Shown here: piece by piece, positions 1-9,483 of the stretch | Numbering within the stretch: position 1 is the stretch's first letter | How the letters are laid out: each line of letters opens with the position of its first letter | Source of the DNA: Nocardia vaccinii NBRC 15922 | GTDB lineage: Bacteria > Actinomycetota > Actinomycetes > Mycobacteriales > Mycobacteriaceae | Assembly: GCF_001613305.1 (NCBI RefSeq) | Contig: NZ_BDCC01000019.1 | Coordinates: forward strand, 62,001 to 126,000 | DNA: 64,000 nt | Reading direction: 5' to 3' | Made by a program: the position numbers and the translations under genes | Notes under the pieces: model-generated | The model's database searches: none | What the model was told of the DNA's origin: nothing | The model's input: only the letters and a program-made list of their open reading frames with translations

Positions 1-1
1 C

Positions 2-511
2 ATCGCGCTGACCGCGCTCGGTTACGACGTACTCGGTGTGGATCTCTCGCCCAGCGCGGTCGCCTACGCGCGCGCCAATGCCGAGCACAAGGGTGTGCCC
101 GGTGCGCGATTCGAACTCGCCGACATGGTCGCGATCGGCGGTGATCCCGGCCTCGCGGCCGGCCTCGGCGTCTTCGACACGATTCTGGACAGTGCGCTGT
201 TCCACGTCTTCCGCGAGGACCCGCAGGCTCGGGCCGCCTACGTGCACGCCCTGCACGCGCTGTGCGCTCCGGGCGGCCGGGTACTCCTGCTGGCGCTCTC
301 TGCTGCCGAGCCCGGATTCGGCCCCCGCATCAGTGACAGCATGATCCGCGAATCATTCGGTGCGGGATGGGAATTGGAGGATCTGCGGCCCGCGCGTTAT
401 CGCGGCAGGATCACCAGCGCCCTGCCGCCCGAAGCCGTCGAGGGGGTGCGTGCCGATCCGGACGGAAATGTCGAGACCGCCGCCTGGGCCGCGCGGATAG
501 CGCGGCGCTGA
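2..511 (+). CDS. SAM-dependent methyltransferase, C-terminal part
   Basis: This is the 3' end of a class I methyltransferase whose start lies before the window; the frame is open from base 2. What is seen is the end of a Rossmann fold: the strand-2 acidic end GYDVLGVDLSPSAVAYA that normally contacts the SAM ribose, a following acidic segment (FELADM), and the FDTILDSALFH and PGGRVLLLAL strands typical of motifs IV and VI. The glycine-rich motif I must lie upstream. The substrate cannot be told from this fragment. The gene ends about 28 bp before the stop of the convergent IclR gene. Confidence 0.75.
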   Translation: MALTALGYDVLGVDLSPSAVAYARANAEHKGVPGARFELADMVAIGGDPGLAAGLGVFDTILDSALFHVFREDPQARAAYVHALHALCAPGGRVLLLALSAAEPGFGPRISDSMIRESFGAGWELEDLRPARYRGRITSALPPEAVEGVRADPDGNVETAAWAARIARR

Positions 512-539
512 CCACGCGGCCGCCGGATGCTCCGTCGGG

Positions 540-1388
540 TCAACGGCTCCGCGGACGTCTCGGGAACAGGGCGCGTCCCGCCTCGTGCGCGACCTCGAGC
601 ACCACTCGGGCGAGCCGATCGAAACCCATCGCGTCGGCCGGGCCCGTCAGGGAGAGTGCCGCCGGTGCCGCACCGCGCACGCGCACGGGTGCTGCGACAC
701 AGGCGATTCCGGACACCGCTTCCTCATGGTCGATCGCCACGCCCTGGCGAAGCCGGATGCGGTCGAGTTCGCGACGCAATGCGTCGGGCTCGCAGACCGT
801 GCGCGCGGTCAGGCGCGCCGGACGGGTCCGGACAACGGATTCGGCGATGGGCGGCTCCAGCGTCGCGAGCATCGCCTTGCCCAGAGCCGTTGCGTGCGCC
901 GGCATCCGGCCGCCGAGGCGGGTCGGCAGTGCGGCGGCGAACCGGCCGCCGACCTTGTCCAGGTAGACCACCTCGCGGCCGTCCAGCACGGCCAGATGGC
1001 CGACCAGACCGGTGCGTTGGACCAGTTCGTGCAGCAGCGGGCCGACCGTATCGCGGGTCTCGTTGTGATCGGCGGCTAGTCCGCCCAATTCCAGAGTGCG
1101 CATACCCAGCCGGTAGCCGCCCGACGTGTGCGCGAGCCAGCGTAGCCGGATCATCTGGTCCAGGATCCGATGCACGGTCGATCGGGGAAGTCCGGTTCGC
1201 TCGACGATTTCCAGCAGGGTCAGAGCCGGAGTCGTGGCGTCGAACGCGTCGAGGATCAGCGTCATCCGCTCGATCATCGACACCGGGGTCGGCCGGGCCG
1301 CGCCGTTCGCGGGGTGCTGCTCGGATTCGGTCGCGTGGCCGCGGGCGGGTACGGCGCCATCGTCGACGGGCGGCGCGCTGGCGGTCAT
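540..1388 (-). CDS. IclR family transcriptional regulator
   Basis: Predicted DNA-binding regulator of 282 aa. After a variable, probably disordered N-terminus of about 35 residues comes the IclR winged helix-turn-helix (LTLLEIVERTGLPRSTVHRIL), then the C-terminal effector domain with the family features HATALGKAML and the conserved tail DRIRLRQGVAIDHEEAVSGI. I chose the ATG at 1388 because GGAGG lies five bases upstream; an in-frame start at 1469 would add 27 poorly conserved residues. It is divergent from proA, and a 13-bp perfect inverted repeat in the shared intergenic region is a good candidate operator. The effector is unknown. Confidence 0.88.
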   Translation of the reverse strand: MTASAPPVDDGAVPARGHATESEQHPANGAARPTPVSMIERMTLILDAFDATTPALTLLEIVERTGLPRSTVHRILDQMIRLRWLAHTSGGYRLGMRTLELGGLAADHNETRDTVGPLLHELVQRTGLVGHLAVLDGREVVYLDKVGGRFAAALPTRLGGRMPAHATALGKAMLATLEPPIAESVVRTRPARLTARTVCEPDALRRELDRIRLRQGVAIDHEEAVSGIACVAAPVRVRGAAPAALSLTGPADAMGFDRLARVVLEVAHEAGRALFPRRPRSR

Positions 1389-1492
1389 ATGTTCCTCCGT
1401 TGGCTCATATGCGGTCTCGAAGGCCGTGGACTGGGCATCCTCGGGTCGCATATTCGTATTACCAGTCACAGTGGACCCTCGCCGCCGGATGG

Positions 1493-1527
1493 CGAATCGG
1501 TGGAACTACGTATCTTCCACCGATTCG
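1493..1527. promoter_or_regulatory. 13-bp perfect inverted repeat, candidate IclR operator
   Basis: The arms CGAATCGGTGGAA (1493-1505) and TTCCACCGATTCG (1515-1527) are exact reverse complements around a 9-base spacer. The repeat sits between the divergent IclR gene and proA, about 105 bases before each start codon. IclR proteins bind such palindromes and often regulate themselves. Assigning it to this regulator is inference; a transcript hairpin is the alternative. Confidence 0.5.
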
Positions 1528-1631
1528 TCCCGGTCACCGGGGCTACGTATTGACCGGTGCCCCTGCTCGTAGCCGATGGTCTCGGGGGATGCCCGGGTGG
1601 GATGTATCAGCCGGTCAGTACCCTGGTCGAC

Positions 1632-2897
1632 ATGACAGCTAGCACTGCGACCGGTCTCGACGATGTCCGCACGGCGGTGCGCGACGCGGCTCGCCGGGCC
1701 CGGGTGGCCTCGCGCGCGCTCGCCCGGCTGACCACCGCCGAGAAGAACGACGCACTGCAGGCATGTGCCGACGCCCTGCTCGCCGCCGCGGAGCCGGTGC
1801 TCGCGGCCAATGCCGAGGATATCGAGGCCGCCCGCGCGGACGGTACCGCCGATTCGTTGCTGGACCGGCTGCGCCTGATCCCGGCCCGGGTCGACGGAAT
1901 CGCCGCGGGCCTTCGTCAGGTCGCGGGGCTGCCGGATCCGGTCGGTGTGGTGATCCGAGGCTCGACCCTGCCCAACGGTCTGGAGATCCGCCAGGTGCGG
2001 GTGCCGCTCGGCGTGGTCGGCATGGTCTACGAAGCCCGGCCGAACGTCACGGTCGACGCCTTCGGGCTGGCGCTGAAATCCGGTAACGCCGCCTTGTTGC
2101 GCGGCTCCTCCTCGGCGGCGCGCTCGAACGCCGCACTGGTCGAAGTGTTGCGCGATGCGCTTGTCGCACAGGGACTTCCGGCCGACGCGGTGCAGTTGCT
2201 GCCCAGCCACGACCGCTCCAGCGTCACCCATCTGATCCAGGCGCGCGGTCTGGTCGACGTGGTGATCCCGCGCGGTGGCGCCGGGCTGATCGAGGCCGTC
2301 GTCCGGGACGCGCAGGTGCCCACCATCGAGACCGGCACCGGCAACTGCCACGTCTACGTGCACTCCGCCGCGGATCTGGATATGGCCGAGTCGATCCTGC
2401 TCAATGCCAAGACCCGTCGGCCGAGCGTATGCAATACCGCCGAGACGGTGTTGATCGATCGGGCCGTCGCGGAAATCGCGGCGCCTCGGCTGATCGGCGC
2501 GCTCGAGAATGCCGGCGTCACCGTGCACGGTGATCTGCCGGGGCTGGTGCCCGCCACCGAGGAGGACTGGGCGCAGGAGTATCTGTCCCTGGATATCGCG
2601 CTGCGGGTCGTCGACGATCTGGACGCGGCCGTCGAGCACATCAACCGGTGGGGTACGGGCCACACCGAGGCCATCGTCACCGCGGATCTGCGCGCCGCGC
2701 GCGAATTCACCGAACGGGTGGACGCGGCCGCGGTGATGGTCAACGCGTCCACCGCGTTCACCGACGGCGAGCAGTTCGGCTTCGGTGCGGAGATCGGCAT
2801 CTCCACCCAGAAGTTGCACGCCCGAGGCCCGATGGGCCTGCCCGAACTCACCTCCACCAAGTGGATCGTGTGGGGCGACGGCCAGACCAGGGCGTGA
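1632..2897 (+). CDS. proA: gamma-glutamyl phosphate reductase
   Basis: Second enzyme of proline synthesis: NADPH-dependent reduction of gamma-glutamyl phosphate to glutamate 5-semialdehyde in the cytoplasm. At 421 aa it has the usual ProA length. Seen are the cofactor-binding [27 protein letters not shown] region (here given in pieces: [12 protein letters not shown], then GLALKSGNA), the catalytic cysteine in [11 protein letters not shown] (about residue 267), and the conserved end [19 protein letters not shown] and GLPELTS. I took the start at MTAST (1632), which matches the normal ProA N-terminus; upstream in-frame starts lie in the regulatory region. ProB is not in the window, as in mycobacteria where it lies some genes away. 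Confidence 0.97.
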   Translation: MTASTATGLDDVRTAVRDAARRARVASRALARLTTAEKNDALQACADALLAAAEPVLAANAEDIEAARADGTADSLLDRLRLIPARVDGIAAGLRQVAGLPDPVGVVIRGSTLPNGLEIRQVRVPLGVVGMVYEARPNVTVDAFGLALKSGNAALLRGSSSAARSNAALVEVLRDALVAQGLPADAVQLLPSHDRSSVTHLIQARGLVDVVIPRGGAGLIEAVVRDAQVPTIETGTGNCHVYVHSAADLDMAESILLNAKTRRPSVCNTAETVLIDRAVAEIAAPRLIGALENAGVTVHGDLPGLVPATEEDWAQEYLSLDIALRVVDDLDAAVEHINRWGTGHTEAIVTADLRAAREFTERVDAAAVMVNASTAFTDGEQFGFGAEIGISTQKLHARGPMGLPELTSTKWIVWGDGQTRA

Positions 2898-2922
2898 CGA
2901 ATACCGCGTCTCGGCAGACAAC

Positions 2923-2952
2923 TTACTGAGAAGTAATGTTACTGACCGGTAA
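2923..2952. promoter_or_regulatory. pair of 14-bp palindromic sites upstream of the MoxR/VWA operon
   Basis: TTACTGAGAAGTAA (2923-2936) and TTACTGACCGGTAA (2939-2952) are two related imperfect palindromes whose centres are 16 bp apart. They lie just before a TATACA-like -10 element (about 2967-2973) and roughly 85-115 bases upstream of the MoxR start. The form is that of a TetR-type operator pair. The regulator is not identifiable from the window. Confidence 0.45.
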
Positions 2953-3037
2953 TTTGTGTTTGTACGGTATACAGTCGAAGGGCGGCCGGTAGGGCCGATG
3001 GGCGTGGCAGCCCACGTCGCAAGGATGGAGTCCAACA

Positions 3038-3937
3038 GTGCAGACCCCGGTGCACGAACCGATCTTCGCGTCGGTCGAGGATGTGATCTCCCGACTCGCC
3101 ACGACCGGCTATCTGTCGGACAAGGCGACCGCGACCTCGGTGTTCCTGGCCGACCGTCTCGGCAAACCACTGCTCATCGAGGGTCCGGCCGGTGTCGGCA
3201 AGACCGAGCTGTCCCGGGCGGTCGCCCAGGTCGCGGGCGCGGAACTGGTGCGGCTGCAGTGCTACGAGGGCATCGACGAGGCGCGGGCGCTGTACGAGTG
3301 GAATCACGCCAAGCAGATCCTGCGGATCCAGGCCGGTGCCGCCGGCGCGGAGTCGGGTACGGCCGAGAACGGTTGGGCGGAAACGAAATCCGACGTCTTC
3401 AGCGAGGAATTCCTGCTCTCGCGCCCACTGTTGACCGCGATCCGGCGCAGTGACCCCACCGTGCTGCTGATCGACGAGGCGGACAAGGCCGACGTCGAGA
3501 TCGAGGGCCTGATGCTCGAGGTGCTCAGCGATTTCGCGGTCACCGTGCCGGAGCTGGGCACCATCACCGCCACCCGCACCCCGTTCGTGGTGTTGACCTC
3601 CAATGCCACCCGCGAGCTGTCCGAGGCGCTCAAACGCCGCTGCCTCTACCTGCACATCGATTTCCCGGACGAGGAACTCGAACGCCGGATCCTGGCCAGC
3701 CGGGTGCCCGAGCTGAAGCCCGCGGTCGCCGCGCAGCTGGTGCGGATCGTGCACGTGCTGCGCGGGATGCAGCTCAAGAAGCTGCCCTCGGTGGCGGAGT
3801 CGATCGACTGGGGTCGCACACTGCTGGCCCTGGGCCTGAAGGATCTGGACGACAGGTCCGTGCGCGCCACCCTCGGTGTGGTGCTCAAACATCACAGCGA
3901 TCACCAGCGCGCGCTGGCCGAGCTGAAGCTGGCCTGA
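3038..3937 (+). CDS. MoxR-family AAA+ ATPase
   Basis: Predicted chaperone-like ATPase of 299 aa that acts with the VWA protein encoded next. Walker A GPAGVGKT is at residues 49-56, Walker B LLIDEAD at 143-149, and sensor-1 VLTSNATREL follows, then the ALKRRCLYLHIDFP arginine-finger region characteristic of MoxR. The GTG at 3038 is preceded by GGAG seven bases upstream. The stop overlaps the start of the VWA gene (TGATG), so the two are translationally coupled. Such MoxR-VWA pairs assemble or insert cofactors into target enzymes; CoxD/CoxE act on CO dehydrogenase. No target is encoded beside this pair. The mycobacterial counterpart is Rv2426c. Confidence 0.9.
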   Translation: MQTPVHEPIFASVEDVISRLATTGYLSDKATATSVFLADRLGKPLLIEGPAGVGKTELSRAVAQVAGAELVRLQCYEGIDEARALYEWNHAKQILRIQAGAAGAESGTAENGWAETKSDVFSEEFLLSRPLLTAIRRSDPTVLLIDEADKADVEIEGLMLEVLSDFAVTVPELGTITATRTPFVVLTSNATRELSEALKRRCLYLHIDFPDEELERRILASRVPELKPAVAAQLVRIVHVLRGMQLKKLPSVAESIDWGRTLLALGLKDLDDRSVRATLGVVLKHHSDHQRALAELKLA

Positions 3938-5391
3938 TGTTCGGCGGCGGATCCCGGGCGTCCGGGGCGGCGCGGCCACCGGCCGACCTCCCGGACGCCG
4001 CGCCGCACGGGCTGTCCGGACATCTGGTCGGTTTCGTGGAGGCGTTGCGCGCCAGGGGAATTCCGGTCGGGCCCTCGGAGACGGTGGATGCCGGACAGGT
4101 CATCGCGGTGCTGGATCTGATGGACCGCGAGATGGTGCGCGAGGGGCTGGCCTGCGCGCTGCTGCGACGCCCCGCGCAGCGTGCCACCTTCGACGGCCTG
4201 TTCGACCTGTGGTTCCCGGCCGCGCTGGGCGAGCGCACCGGTGCGGACGAAGTGGAGATTCCGCGTCGGCCCGACGGTGAGGTCGACATCCTCGAACTCC
4301 GAAAGATGTTGGCCGAGTTGCTCGTCGCGGATCCTTCGGCCGAGCGGGCCCAGCAGTTGCAGCAGCTCGCCGCGCAGATGGTCGAGCAGATGGGGCAGTA
4401 TCGGTCGGCCAACGGCCCGTCGTTCTCCGCCTACCAGACGCTCAAGGACGTACAGCCCGAACTGCTGGTGAGCAAGTTGCTCGCGGGATTGGCCGCGGGA
4501 GTGGACGATTCGGATTTCGGCTCGGAGATCGCGCGGCGCGCGGCGCGGGAACGGGTAAGAGAGTTCCGCGGCACCGTCGAGGCGGAGACCCGGCGCCGGG
4601 TGGCCGAGCGGATCGGTCGCGAACGAGTCGCCACCTACGGCGTGCAGCGCCAGGCCGAGGACGCGGATTTCCTGCGCATCTCCGAGAACGAACTGGCCGA
4701 ACTGCGGCGCAGCAGCCAGCGGCTGGCCCGGGTGCTGGCCTCCCGGCTGGCCGCCCGCCGGCGTCGCGCCCGGCGCGGGGAGATCGACCTGCGCAAAACC
4801 CTGCGCCGGTCGATGTCCACCGGCGGAGTGCCGATCGATCTCGTCTCCCGCAAACCGCGTCCCGGCCGCCCGGATCTGGTTCTGCTGTGCGATATCTCGG
4901 GCTCGGTGGCGGGATTCTCCAGTTTCACCATGCTGCTGGTGAACGCGTTGCGAGAGCAGTTCTCCCGGGTGCGGATCTTCGCGTTCGTGGATCGCGCCGA
5001 CGAGGTGACGCACCTGTTCGACCAGGTGACGCCGCTGGATCAGGTGACCCGGCGGATCTTCACCGAGACGAAGGTGGTGGGTTTCGAAGGGCATTCCGAT
5101 TACGGCGCGGCCCTGGACGGATTTGCCGAGCAGTGGCCGGACGCGGTCACCAGCCGCACTTCGCTGCTGATCCTCGGCGACGCGCGCACCAACTATCGCG
5201 ATCCCGCCCTGGACACCCTTCGCCGCCTCGCCGATACCGCCAAACATGCGTACTGGCTCAATCCCGAGGCGGAAAAAGTCTGGGGCACCGGTGATTCCGC
5301 GGCTCGCCGGTACGCGGAGATCGTCGAGATGTACGAATGCCGGTCGGCCCGGCAGCTGACCGCCGTCGTCGGGGGACTGCTGCCGATCTGA
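3937..5391 (+). CDS. VWA domain protein, CoxE-like
   Basis: Partner of the upstream MoxR ATPase, 484 aa. The N-terminal two thirds is helical and charged, with an early conserved segment (HLVGFVEALRARGIPVGPSETVDA) typical of CoxE-like proteins, here split as HLVGFVEALRARGIPV and GPSETVDA. The C-terminal von Willebrand A domain carries the metal-ion site DISGSVAGFS at about residue 319, followed by ILGDARTNYRDP, which fits the third MIDAS loop. No membrane segment or signal peptide is apparent, so it is probably cytoplasmic. It starts on the stop codon of the ATPase gene. The mycobacterial counterpart is Rv2425c. Confidence 0.87.
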   Translation: MFGGGSRASGAARPPADLPDAAPHGLSGHLVGFVEALRARGIPVGPSETVDAGQVIAVLDLMDREMVREGLACALLRRPAQRATFDGLFDLWFPAALGERTGADEVEIPRRPDGEVDILELRKMLAELLVADPSAERAQQLQQLAAQMVEQMGQYRSANGPSFSAYQTLKDVQPELLVSKLLAGLAAGVDDSDFGSEIARRAARERVREFRGTVEAETRRRVAERIGRERVATYGVQRQAEDADFLRISENELAELRRSSQRLARVLASRLAARRRRARRGEIDLRKTLRRSMSTGGVPIDLVSRKPRPGRPDLVLLCDISGSVAGFSSFTMLLVNALREQFSRVRIFAFVDRADEVTHLFDQVTPLDQVTRRIFTETKVVGFEGHSDYGAALDGFAEQWPDAVTSRTSLLILGDARTNYRDPALDTLRRLADTAKHAYWLNPEAEKVWGTGDSAARRYAEIVEMYECRSARQLTAVVGGLLPI

Positions 5392-5453
5392 GCGGTGGGT
5401 GATCATTAGGTTTTCTTAAGCGCACCCCATGAGGGAATCGCGATCATCCACGT

Positions 5454-7445
5454 ATGGATTCGGCGGAGATCAGGCACGCACTCGCCCGTGCCCGCACGGG
5501 GCTCGAGGGCCGTGATCGCACCCGGCGCCTGGAAGACCTCTCCGCTGCCGCGCGCGCCGGCGCCGATCGGGCCGCGGAGGCGGAGGTGCTGCTGGACCTG
5601 ATTCAGGCGTATACGTATGCGGGAGAACGAGATCTGGCGCCGATCGCCATCGTCCGGCTGTTGCGGATCTTCGACGAGCATCCCGACGCCACCGCGGAGC
5701 TGTCGCGATCGGTGCACTGGTACATGAAATGGATGACCAGCGACCTGATCGACAATCCGGCCGTGCCGCTGGGAACCGTCCGCCGCTGGTTCGACGAGCT
5801 CGAAAATCGCTATCGCACAGCGGGTTACAGTGTTCGCCCGGTGTTGAAACTGCGATCGATCCTGGCCCGTGATCTCGGCGAGTACGGGGAGGCCGCGCGG
5901 CTGCGCGCTCTCGCGCTGGACGCGCCACGCGACGAGATGACCGATTGCGAAGCATGCGAATCGCATTGGGCCGGAATGTTATCGGTGTGCATCGGACAGG
6001 ACGCCGATGCGCTGCGCCGGTGGGCTCCGGTGCTGGACGGCAGGCGACGGTGCGCGCACGAGCCGCACCGCGTTCGCGCCGACGCGCTGCTGCCGCTGGT
6101 GCGCACCGCGGCCTTCGATGCGGCCCGCGCCGCGCATCTGACTGGATATCCACTGGTCAGAGGTGTCCTCGGGCTGTGTCACGCGGTGGCGCGGCACATC
6201 GAATTCTGTGCCCTGACCGGTAACGAGTCTCGCGGCCTGGACATCCTGCGCGAGCACGCCGACTGGCTGACCGACAGCGGCACGGATGCGAATCTGCGGC
6301 TGGAATTCCTCACCGGCGTCTGCGTACTGCTGCGGCGGTTGGTGGAACTCGGACACGGTGACGTGCGCGTCGGCGAGAGCGCGGCCGAGGTATCACTGGC
6401 GACGCTCACCGCGGAGGTCGACGGGCTGTGTGCCCGGTTCGACGCCCGCAACGGCACCGATTCGATCGGTGCGGTCGTTCGCGCACGACTGCACCGGGCG
6501 CCGCTCGTGGATCACCTGCCCCTCGGCGTTCGCGCCGTGGCTGATCTGCGGCTTCCGGTCCGCCCCGCCGCTCCCGCGACAGAACCCGGGCAGCGACCCG
6601 AGACCGAGCGGTTGGCCGAATGGGCCATCGCCCGCTTGGCCGTGGACCCCGCCGGGGCCGAGCGGCGCCTGCGCCGGGCACTCGAGGCCGGCGCGTCGAC
6701 ACTGCCCGGCGAGCAACTGGCCCGGTTGAGTTCGCTGCTGGTGACGGCGATCTCGGGACAGCGCGGTCGCGAATCCACCCTGGCCGACGCGGCGCTCGTC
6801 GCGGCCTGGCGGTGGGAGCCGCTCTCGGCGGCCGACGCATTGCATCACACCCTGGTCGCGGCGCGGGCCTATCACCGCGCCGACCGTCACGGCGAGGCCG
6901 CCGCGCTGTTCGAGCAGCCGCTGGCACTGGAGTCCGGTTCCTCTGGACAATCCTTGCCCGACAACGCGATTCCCTACCCGCCAGCCGAGATCGCGCTGAT
7001 TCGAAGGCAATTCGGTGAATCGCTCAACGCACTGAACCGATACCGCGACGCCGCGGCGCAATTCGCCGAGGCCGCCCGGCTGATCGAGAACGATCCGCGG
7101 CAGCGCGAGCTGATCGCGGACCTGGTCCACGCCGAGGCCGCGGCCCTGTCGGTGTGCGGCCGCGACGCCGATGCGCTGGTCGCATACCTGCGTGCCGCGA
7201 ATCTCTTCGCGGATCTGGACCGCATCGGTCCGCGGGCCCGCAGTCTGCGTTCGGCGGCGTGGCTGCAGTTCTGGGGCGGCGAATCGGTCGCGGCCGCCCC
7301 GCGCGTCGGACTGGCCACCATGCGGACTCTGCTGGAAGATTTGGAGCGGCTCGCACGGACTGCGGCCTCCCCGGAGGTGCGCGGCGAACTCCTGCAGACC
7401 CGCCGACAACTCGACACGATGCGAGAGGAGGCGAGCGCGGTATGA
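5454..7445 (+). CDS. hypothetical protein with TPR-like helical repeats
   Basis: I do not recognise a named family. The 663-aa product is nearly all alpha-helical, with recurring helix pairs rich in Ala, Leu and Arg (for example RYRDAAAQFAEAARLIEN and DADALVAYLRAANLFADL), as expected of a tetratricopeptide-type solenoid for protein contacts. A cysteine/histidine-rich stretch lies near residues 160-210 (CEACESHWAG, then RRRCAHEPHR). No signal peptide or membrane segment is visible. Its last codons overlap the start of a small membrane protein (ATGA), which suggests co-translation. In this position mycobacteria carry unrelated genes, so this is lineage-specific. Confidence 0.72.
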   Translation: MDSAEIRHALARARTGLEGRDRTRRLEDLSAAARAGADRAAEAEVLLDLIQAYTYAGERDLAPIAIVRLLRIFDEHPDATAELSRSVHWYMKWMTSDLIDNPAVPLGTVRRWFDELENRYRTAGYSVRPVLKLRSILARDLGEYGEAARLRALALDAPRDEMTDCEACESHWAGMLSVCIGQDADALRRWAPVLDGRRRCAHEPHRVRADALLPLVRTAAFDAARAAHLTGYPLVRGVLGLCHAVARHIEFCALTGNESRGLDILREHADWLTDSGTDANLRLEFLTGVCVLLRRLVELGHGDVRVGESAAEVSLATLTAEVDGLCARFDARNGTDSIGAVVRARLHRAPLVDHLPLGVRAVADLRLPVRPAAPATEPGQRPETERLAEWAIARLAVDPAGAERRLRRALEAGASTLPGEQLARLSSLLVTAISGQRGRESTLADAALVAAWRWEPLSAADALHHTLVAARAYHRADRHGEAAALFEQPLALESGSSGQSLPDNAIPYPPAEIALIRRQFGESLNALNRYRDAAAQFAEAARLIENDPRQRELIADLVHAEAAALSVCGRDADALVAYLRAANLFADLDRIGPRARSLRSAAWLQFWGGESVAAAPRVGLATMRTLLEDLERLARTAASPEVRGELLQTRRQLDTMREEASAV

Positions 7446-7627
7446 CCCACAGGGTGCCCCTGTCGGCTCTGGTCCTGGTGGTCCTCGCGGTGGTCGCCGC
7501 ATGTCTGTGGGCCGGATCCCGATCGGCCTCCTGCACCGCCGCCGAAACCGGCCGCCACCACCGCACGTCCGTGGTCCGGGTGGAACGCTGTGCCGCGGCG
7601 GGATTCAAGACGCTGGTCCACCGCTGA
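7442..7627 (+). CDS. small membrane-anchored or secreted protein
   Basis: A 61-aa product starting at an ATG that overlaps the stop of the preceding TPR-like gene (ATGA). It has a short basic start (MTHR), one hydrophobic segment (VPLSALVLVVLAVVAACLWA) and a basic tail with two cysteines. A single-pass membrane anchor fits; an uncleaved signal peptide is the alternative. The four-base overlap with a long coding frame is the main evidence that it is translated. Function unknown. Confidence 0.6.
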   Translation: MTHRVPLSALVLVVLAVVAACLWAGSRSASCTAAETGRHHRTSVVRVERCAAAGFKTLVHR

Positions 7628-7708
7628 GCGCCGAGATGCGCTCGCTGAACGCCCGCGACGGGCGGCGGTGACTCGCCCGGGAGACGCCGCCCAGTAAGCT
7701 CGGCAGTC

Positions 7709-8353
7709 GTGCAGGAAACAGGTCGGCGCAAACTGGGCGTGATGGGCGGAACCTTCGATCCCGTTCACCACGGACACCTGGTCGCCGCCAGCGAGGTCGC
7801 GCATCGTTTCGAGCTCGACGAGGTGATCTTCGTCCCCACCGGCGAGCCGTGGCAGAAGTCCGGTAAACAGGTCAGCCCGGCCGAGGATCGCTATCTCATG
7901 ACGGTCATCGCCACGGCGTCCAATCCGCGATTCTCGGTCAGCCGCGCGGACATCGACCGCGGCAAGGTCACCTATACCGTCGACACCCTGCGTGACCTGA
8001 AACAACAGTATCCCGGCGCGGAGCTGTACTTCATCACCGGTGCGGACGCACTGGCCAGCATCCTCACATGGCAGGATTGGGCGGAACTGTTCGAACTGGC
8101 GAAGTTCGTCGGGGTGAGCCGTCCGGGGTACGACCTGAACACCGACCATCTGGAGAAGCATCTGCGGGACAGCCCGCCCGATGCGGTGACCGTGATCGAG
8201 ATCCCGGCGCTGGCGATCTCCTCGAGTGAGTGCCGTCGCCGGGCTGCCGAGGGCAGGCCGGTGTGGTATCTCGTGCCGGACGGGGTCGTGCAGTACATAT
8301 CGAAGCGGCATCTGTACGTGCCGGTAGGGAACGGGAAGGTGGGCCGGGCGTAA
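7709..8353 (+). CDS. nadD: nicotinate-nucleotide adenylyltransferase
   Basis: Makes deamido-NAD from nicotinate mononucleotide and ATP in the cytoplasm; NAD biosynthesis. The 214-aa protein has the nucleotidyltransferase start [15 protein letters not shown], whose HxGH motif binds ATP, the [10 protein letters not shown] substrate loop, and the second signature [10 protein letters not shown] (ISSTxxR class). The start is a GTG at 7709. Its stop (TAA) overlaps the start of rsfS, and the order nadD-rsfS-gpgP is the same as in mycobacteria (Rv2421c-Rv2419c). Confidence 0.95.
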   Translation: MQETGRRKLGVMGGTFDPVHHGHLVAASEVAHRFELDEVIFVPTGEPWQKSGKQVSPAEDRYLMTVIATASNPRFSVSRADIDRGKVTYTVDTLRDLKQQYPGAELYFITGADALASILTWQDWAELFELAKFVGVSRPGYDLNTDHLEKHLRDSPPDAVTVIEIPALAISSSECRRRAAEGRPVWYLVPDGVVQYISKRHLYVPVGNGKVGRA

Positions 8354-8745
8354 TGACAGCATCCGCCGAAGCGGTGCAGATGGCACAGGTGGCCGCGCGC
8401 GCCGCCGACGAGAAGCTGGCCACCGATGTGGTCGTGCTCGACGTGTCCGAGCAGTTGGTGATCACGGACTGCTTCGTCATCGCGTCCGCGCCCAACGAGC
8501 GGCAGGTCAACGCGATCGTCGACGCCGTCGAGGAGCAGTTGCGCCTGGCCGGGCACAAGCCGGTGCGCCGGGAGGGCACCCGGGAGGGCCGCTGGGTGCT
8601 GCTCGACTACGTCGAGGTGGTGGTGCACATCCAGCACAGCGACGAGCGCGAATTCTATGGGCTGGAACGGCTTTGGAAGGATTGCCCGCAGGTGCCGGTC
8701 GAGGGGATCGGCAAGGCCGGGACGGCGGACGGATCGCCCGAGTGA
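8353..8745 (+). CDS. rsfS: ribosomal silencing factor RsfS
   Basis: Binds ribosomal protein uL14 on the large subunit and blocks subunit joining when nutrients are scarce. The 130-aa product shows the Iojap/DUF143 core: DVVVLDVSEQLVITDCFVIA (given at its 20-residue limit), KPVRREGTREGRWVLLDYVEVVVH split around REGRWVLLDY, and EREFYGLERLW at the end. The ATG at 8353 overlaps the nadD stop (TAATG), so translation is coupled; a longer in-frame start upstream is a readthrough of nadD sequence. Confidence 0.93.
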   Translation: MTASAEAVQMAQVAARAADEKLATDVVVLDVSEQLVITDCFVIASAPNERQVNAIVDAVEEQLRLAGHKPVRREGTREGRWVLLDYVEVVVHIQHSDEREFYGLERLWKDCPQVPVEGIGKAGTADGSPE

Positions 8746-8823
8746 CGGACGGATCCGCGACGGCGTGGCCGAGCACACGCCGTCCGGTGGTCGGCTGGGC
8801 GTCGGAGACGGATACGGATACAG

Positions 8824-9483
8824 ATGACTAAGCACGTCGGCGTTCGCCGGTTGATTTTGCTGCGGCACGGCCAGACCGAATGGAATGCTGCCGACCGTAT
8901 GCAGGGCCAGTACGACACCGATCTGAGCGAACTCGGCCGTCGGCAGGCCAAGGATGCGGCCCGCGAGCTGATGGGTGTCGAGCCGATCGCGCTGATCTCC
9001 TCGGATCTGCGTCGCGCGTACGACACCGCGACCGCTCTGGCCGATCACAGCGATCTGGGCGTGATGCCCGATCAGCGGCTGCGCGAAACCGGCCTGGGCG
9101 AGTGGGAGGGCCTGACTCATATCGACGTGGACGCACGTTATCCCGGCGCGCGCCAGCAGTGGCGGCTGGATGCGTCGTTCACCCCGCCCGGCGGTGAGAG
9201 CAAGCTCGAGGTGGGTGCGCGGGCGCTGCCGGTGGTGCGCGAATTGTTCGACGCGCGCGCCGACTGGCCCGGCCGTACCATCATCCTCGTCGCGCACGGC
9301 GGGTTGATCGCGGCTCTGACCGCCGCGCTGCTCGAACTGCCTGCGGCGAACTGGCCCGTCCTGGGTGGACTGGCGAATACCAGCTGGGTGCAGCTCAGCA
9401 GTCACGGTCCGAGCATCGAGCGCCCCGGGTGGCGGCTGGATGTATGGAACGCGGCGGCGAAGGTAGCACCTGATGTCCTCTGA
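8824..9483 (+). CDS. gpgP: histidine phosphatase, probable glucosyl-3-phosphoglycerate phosphatase
   Basis: A 219-aa member of the phosphoglycerate-mutase/histidine-phosphatase superfamily. The catalytic [12 protein letters not shown] (His about residue 15) and the second histidine in [12 protein letters not shown] are present, with [10 protein letters not shown] between. The specific name rests on position: in mycobacteria the gene directly after nadD and rsfS (Rv2419c) is GpgP, which dephosphorylates glucosyl-3-phosphoglycerate in the methylglucose lipopolysaccharide pathway. The next gene matches OctT of the same pathway, which strengthens the call. Its end overlaps the next start by 11 bases. 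Confidence 0.82.
   Translation: MTKHVGVRRLILLRHGQTEWNAADRMQGQYDTDLSELGRRQAKDAARELMGVEPIALISSDLRRAYDTATALADHSDLGVMPDQRLRETGLGEWEGLTHIDVDARYPGARQQWRLDASFTPPGGESKLEVGARALPVVRELFDARADWPGRTIILVAHGGLIAALTAALLELPAANWPVLGGLANTSWVQLSSHGPSIERPGWRLDVWNAAAKVAPDVL

Noticed and set aside
1506..3170. Long minus-strand frame (554 codons) opposite proA
   Set aside because: It is the high-GC antisense shadow of proA and its promoter. It has runs of His, Gln and Arg and no recognisable domain, while proA on the plus strand is certain.
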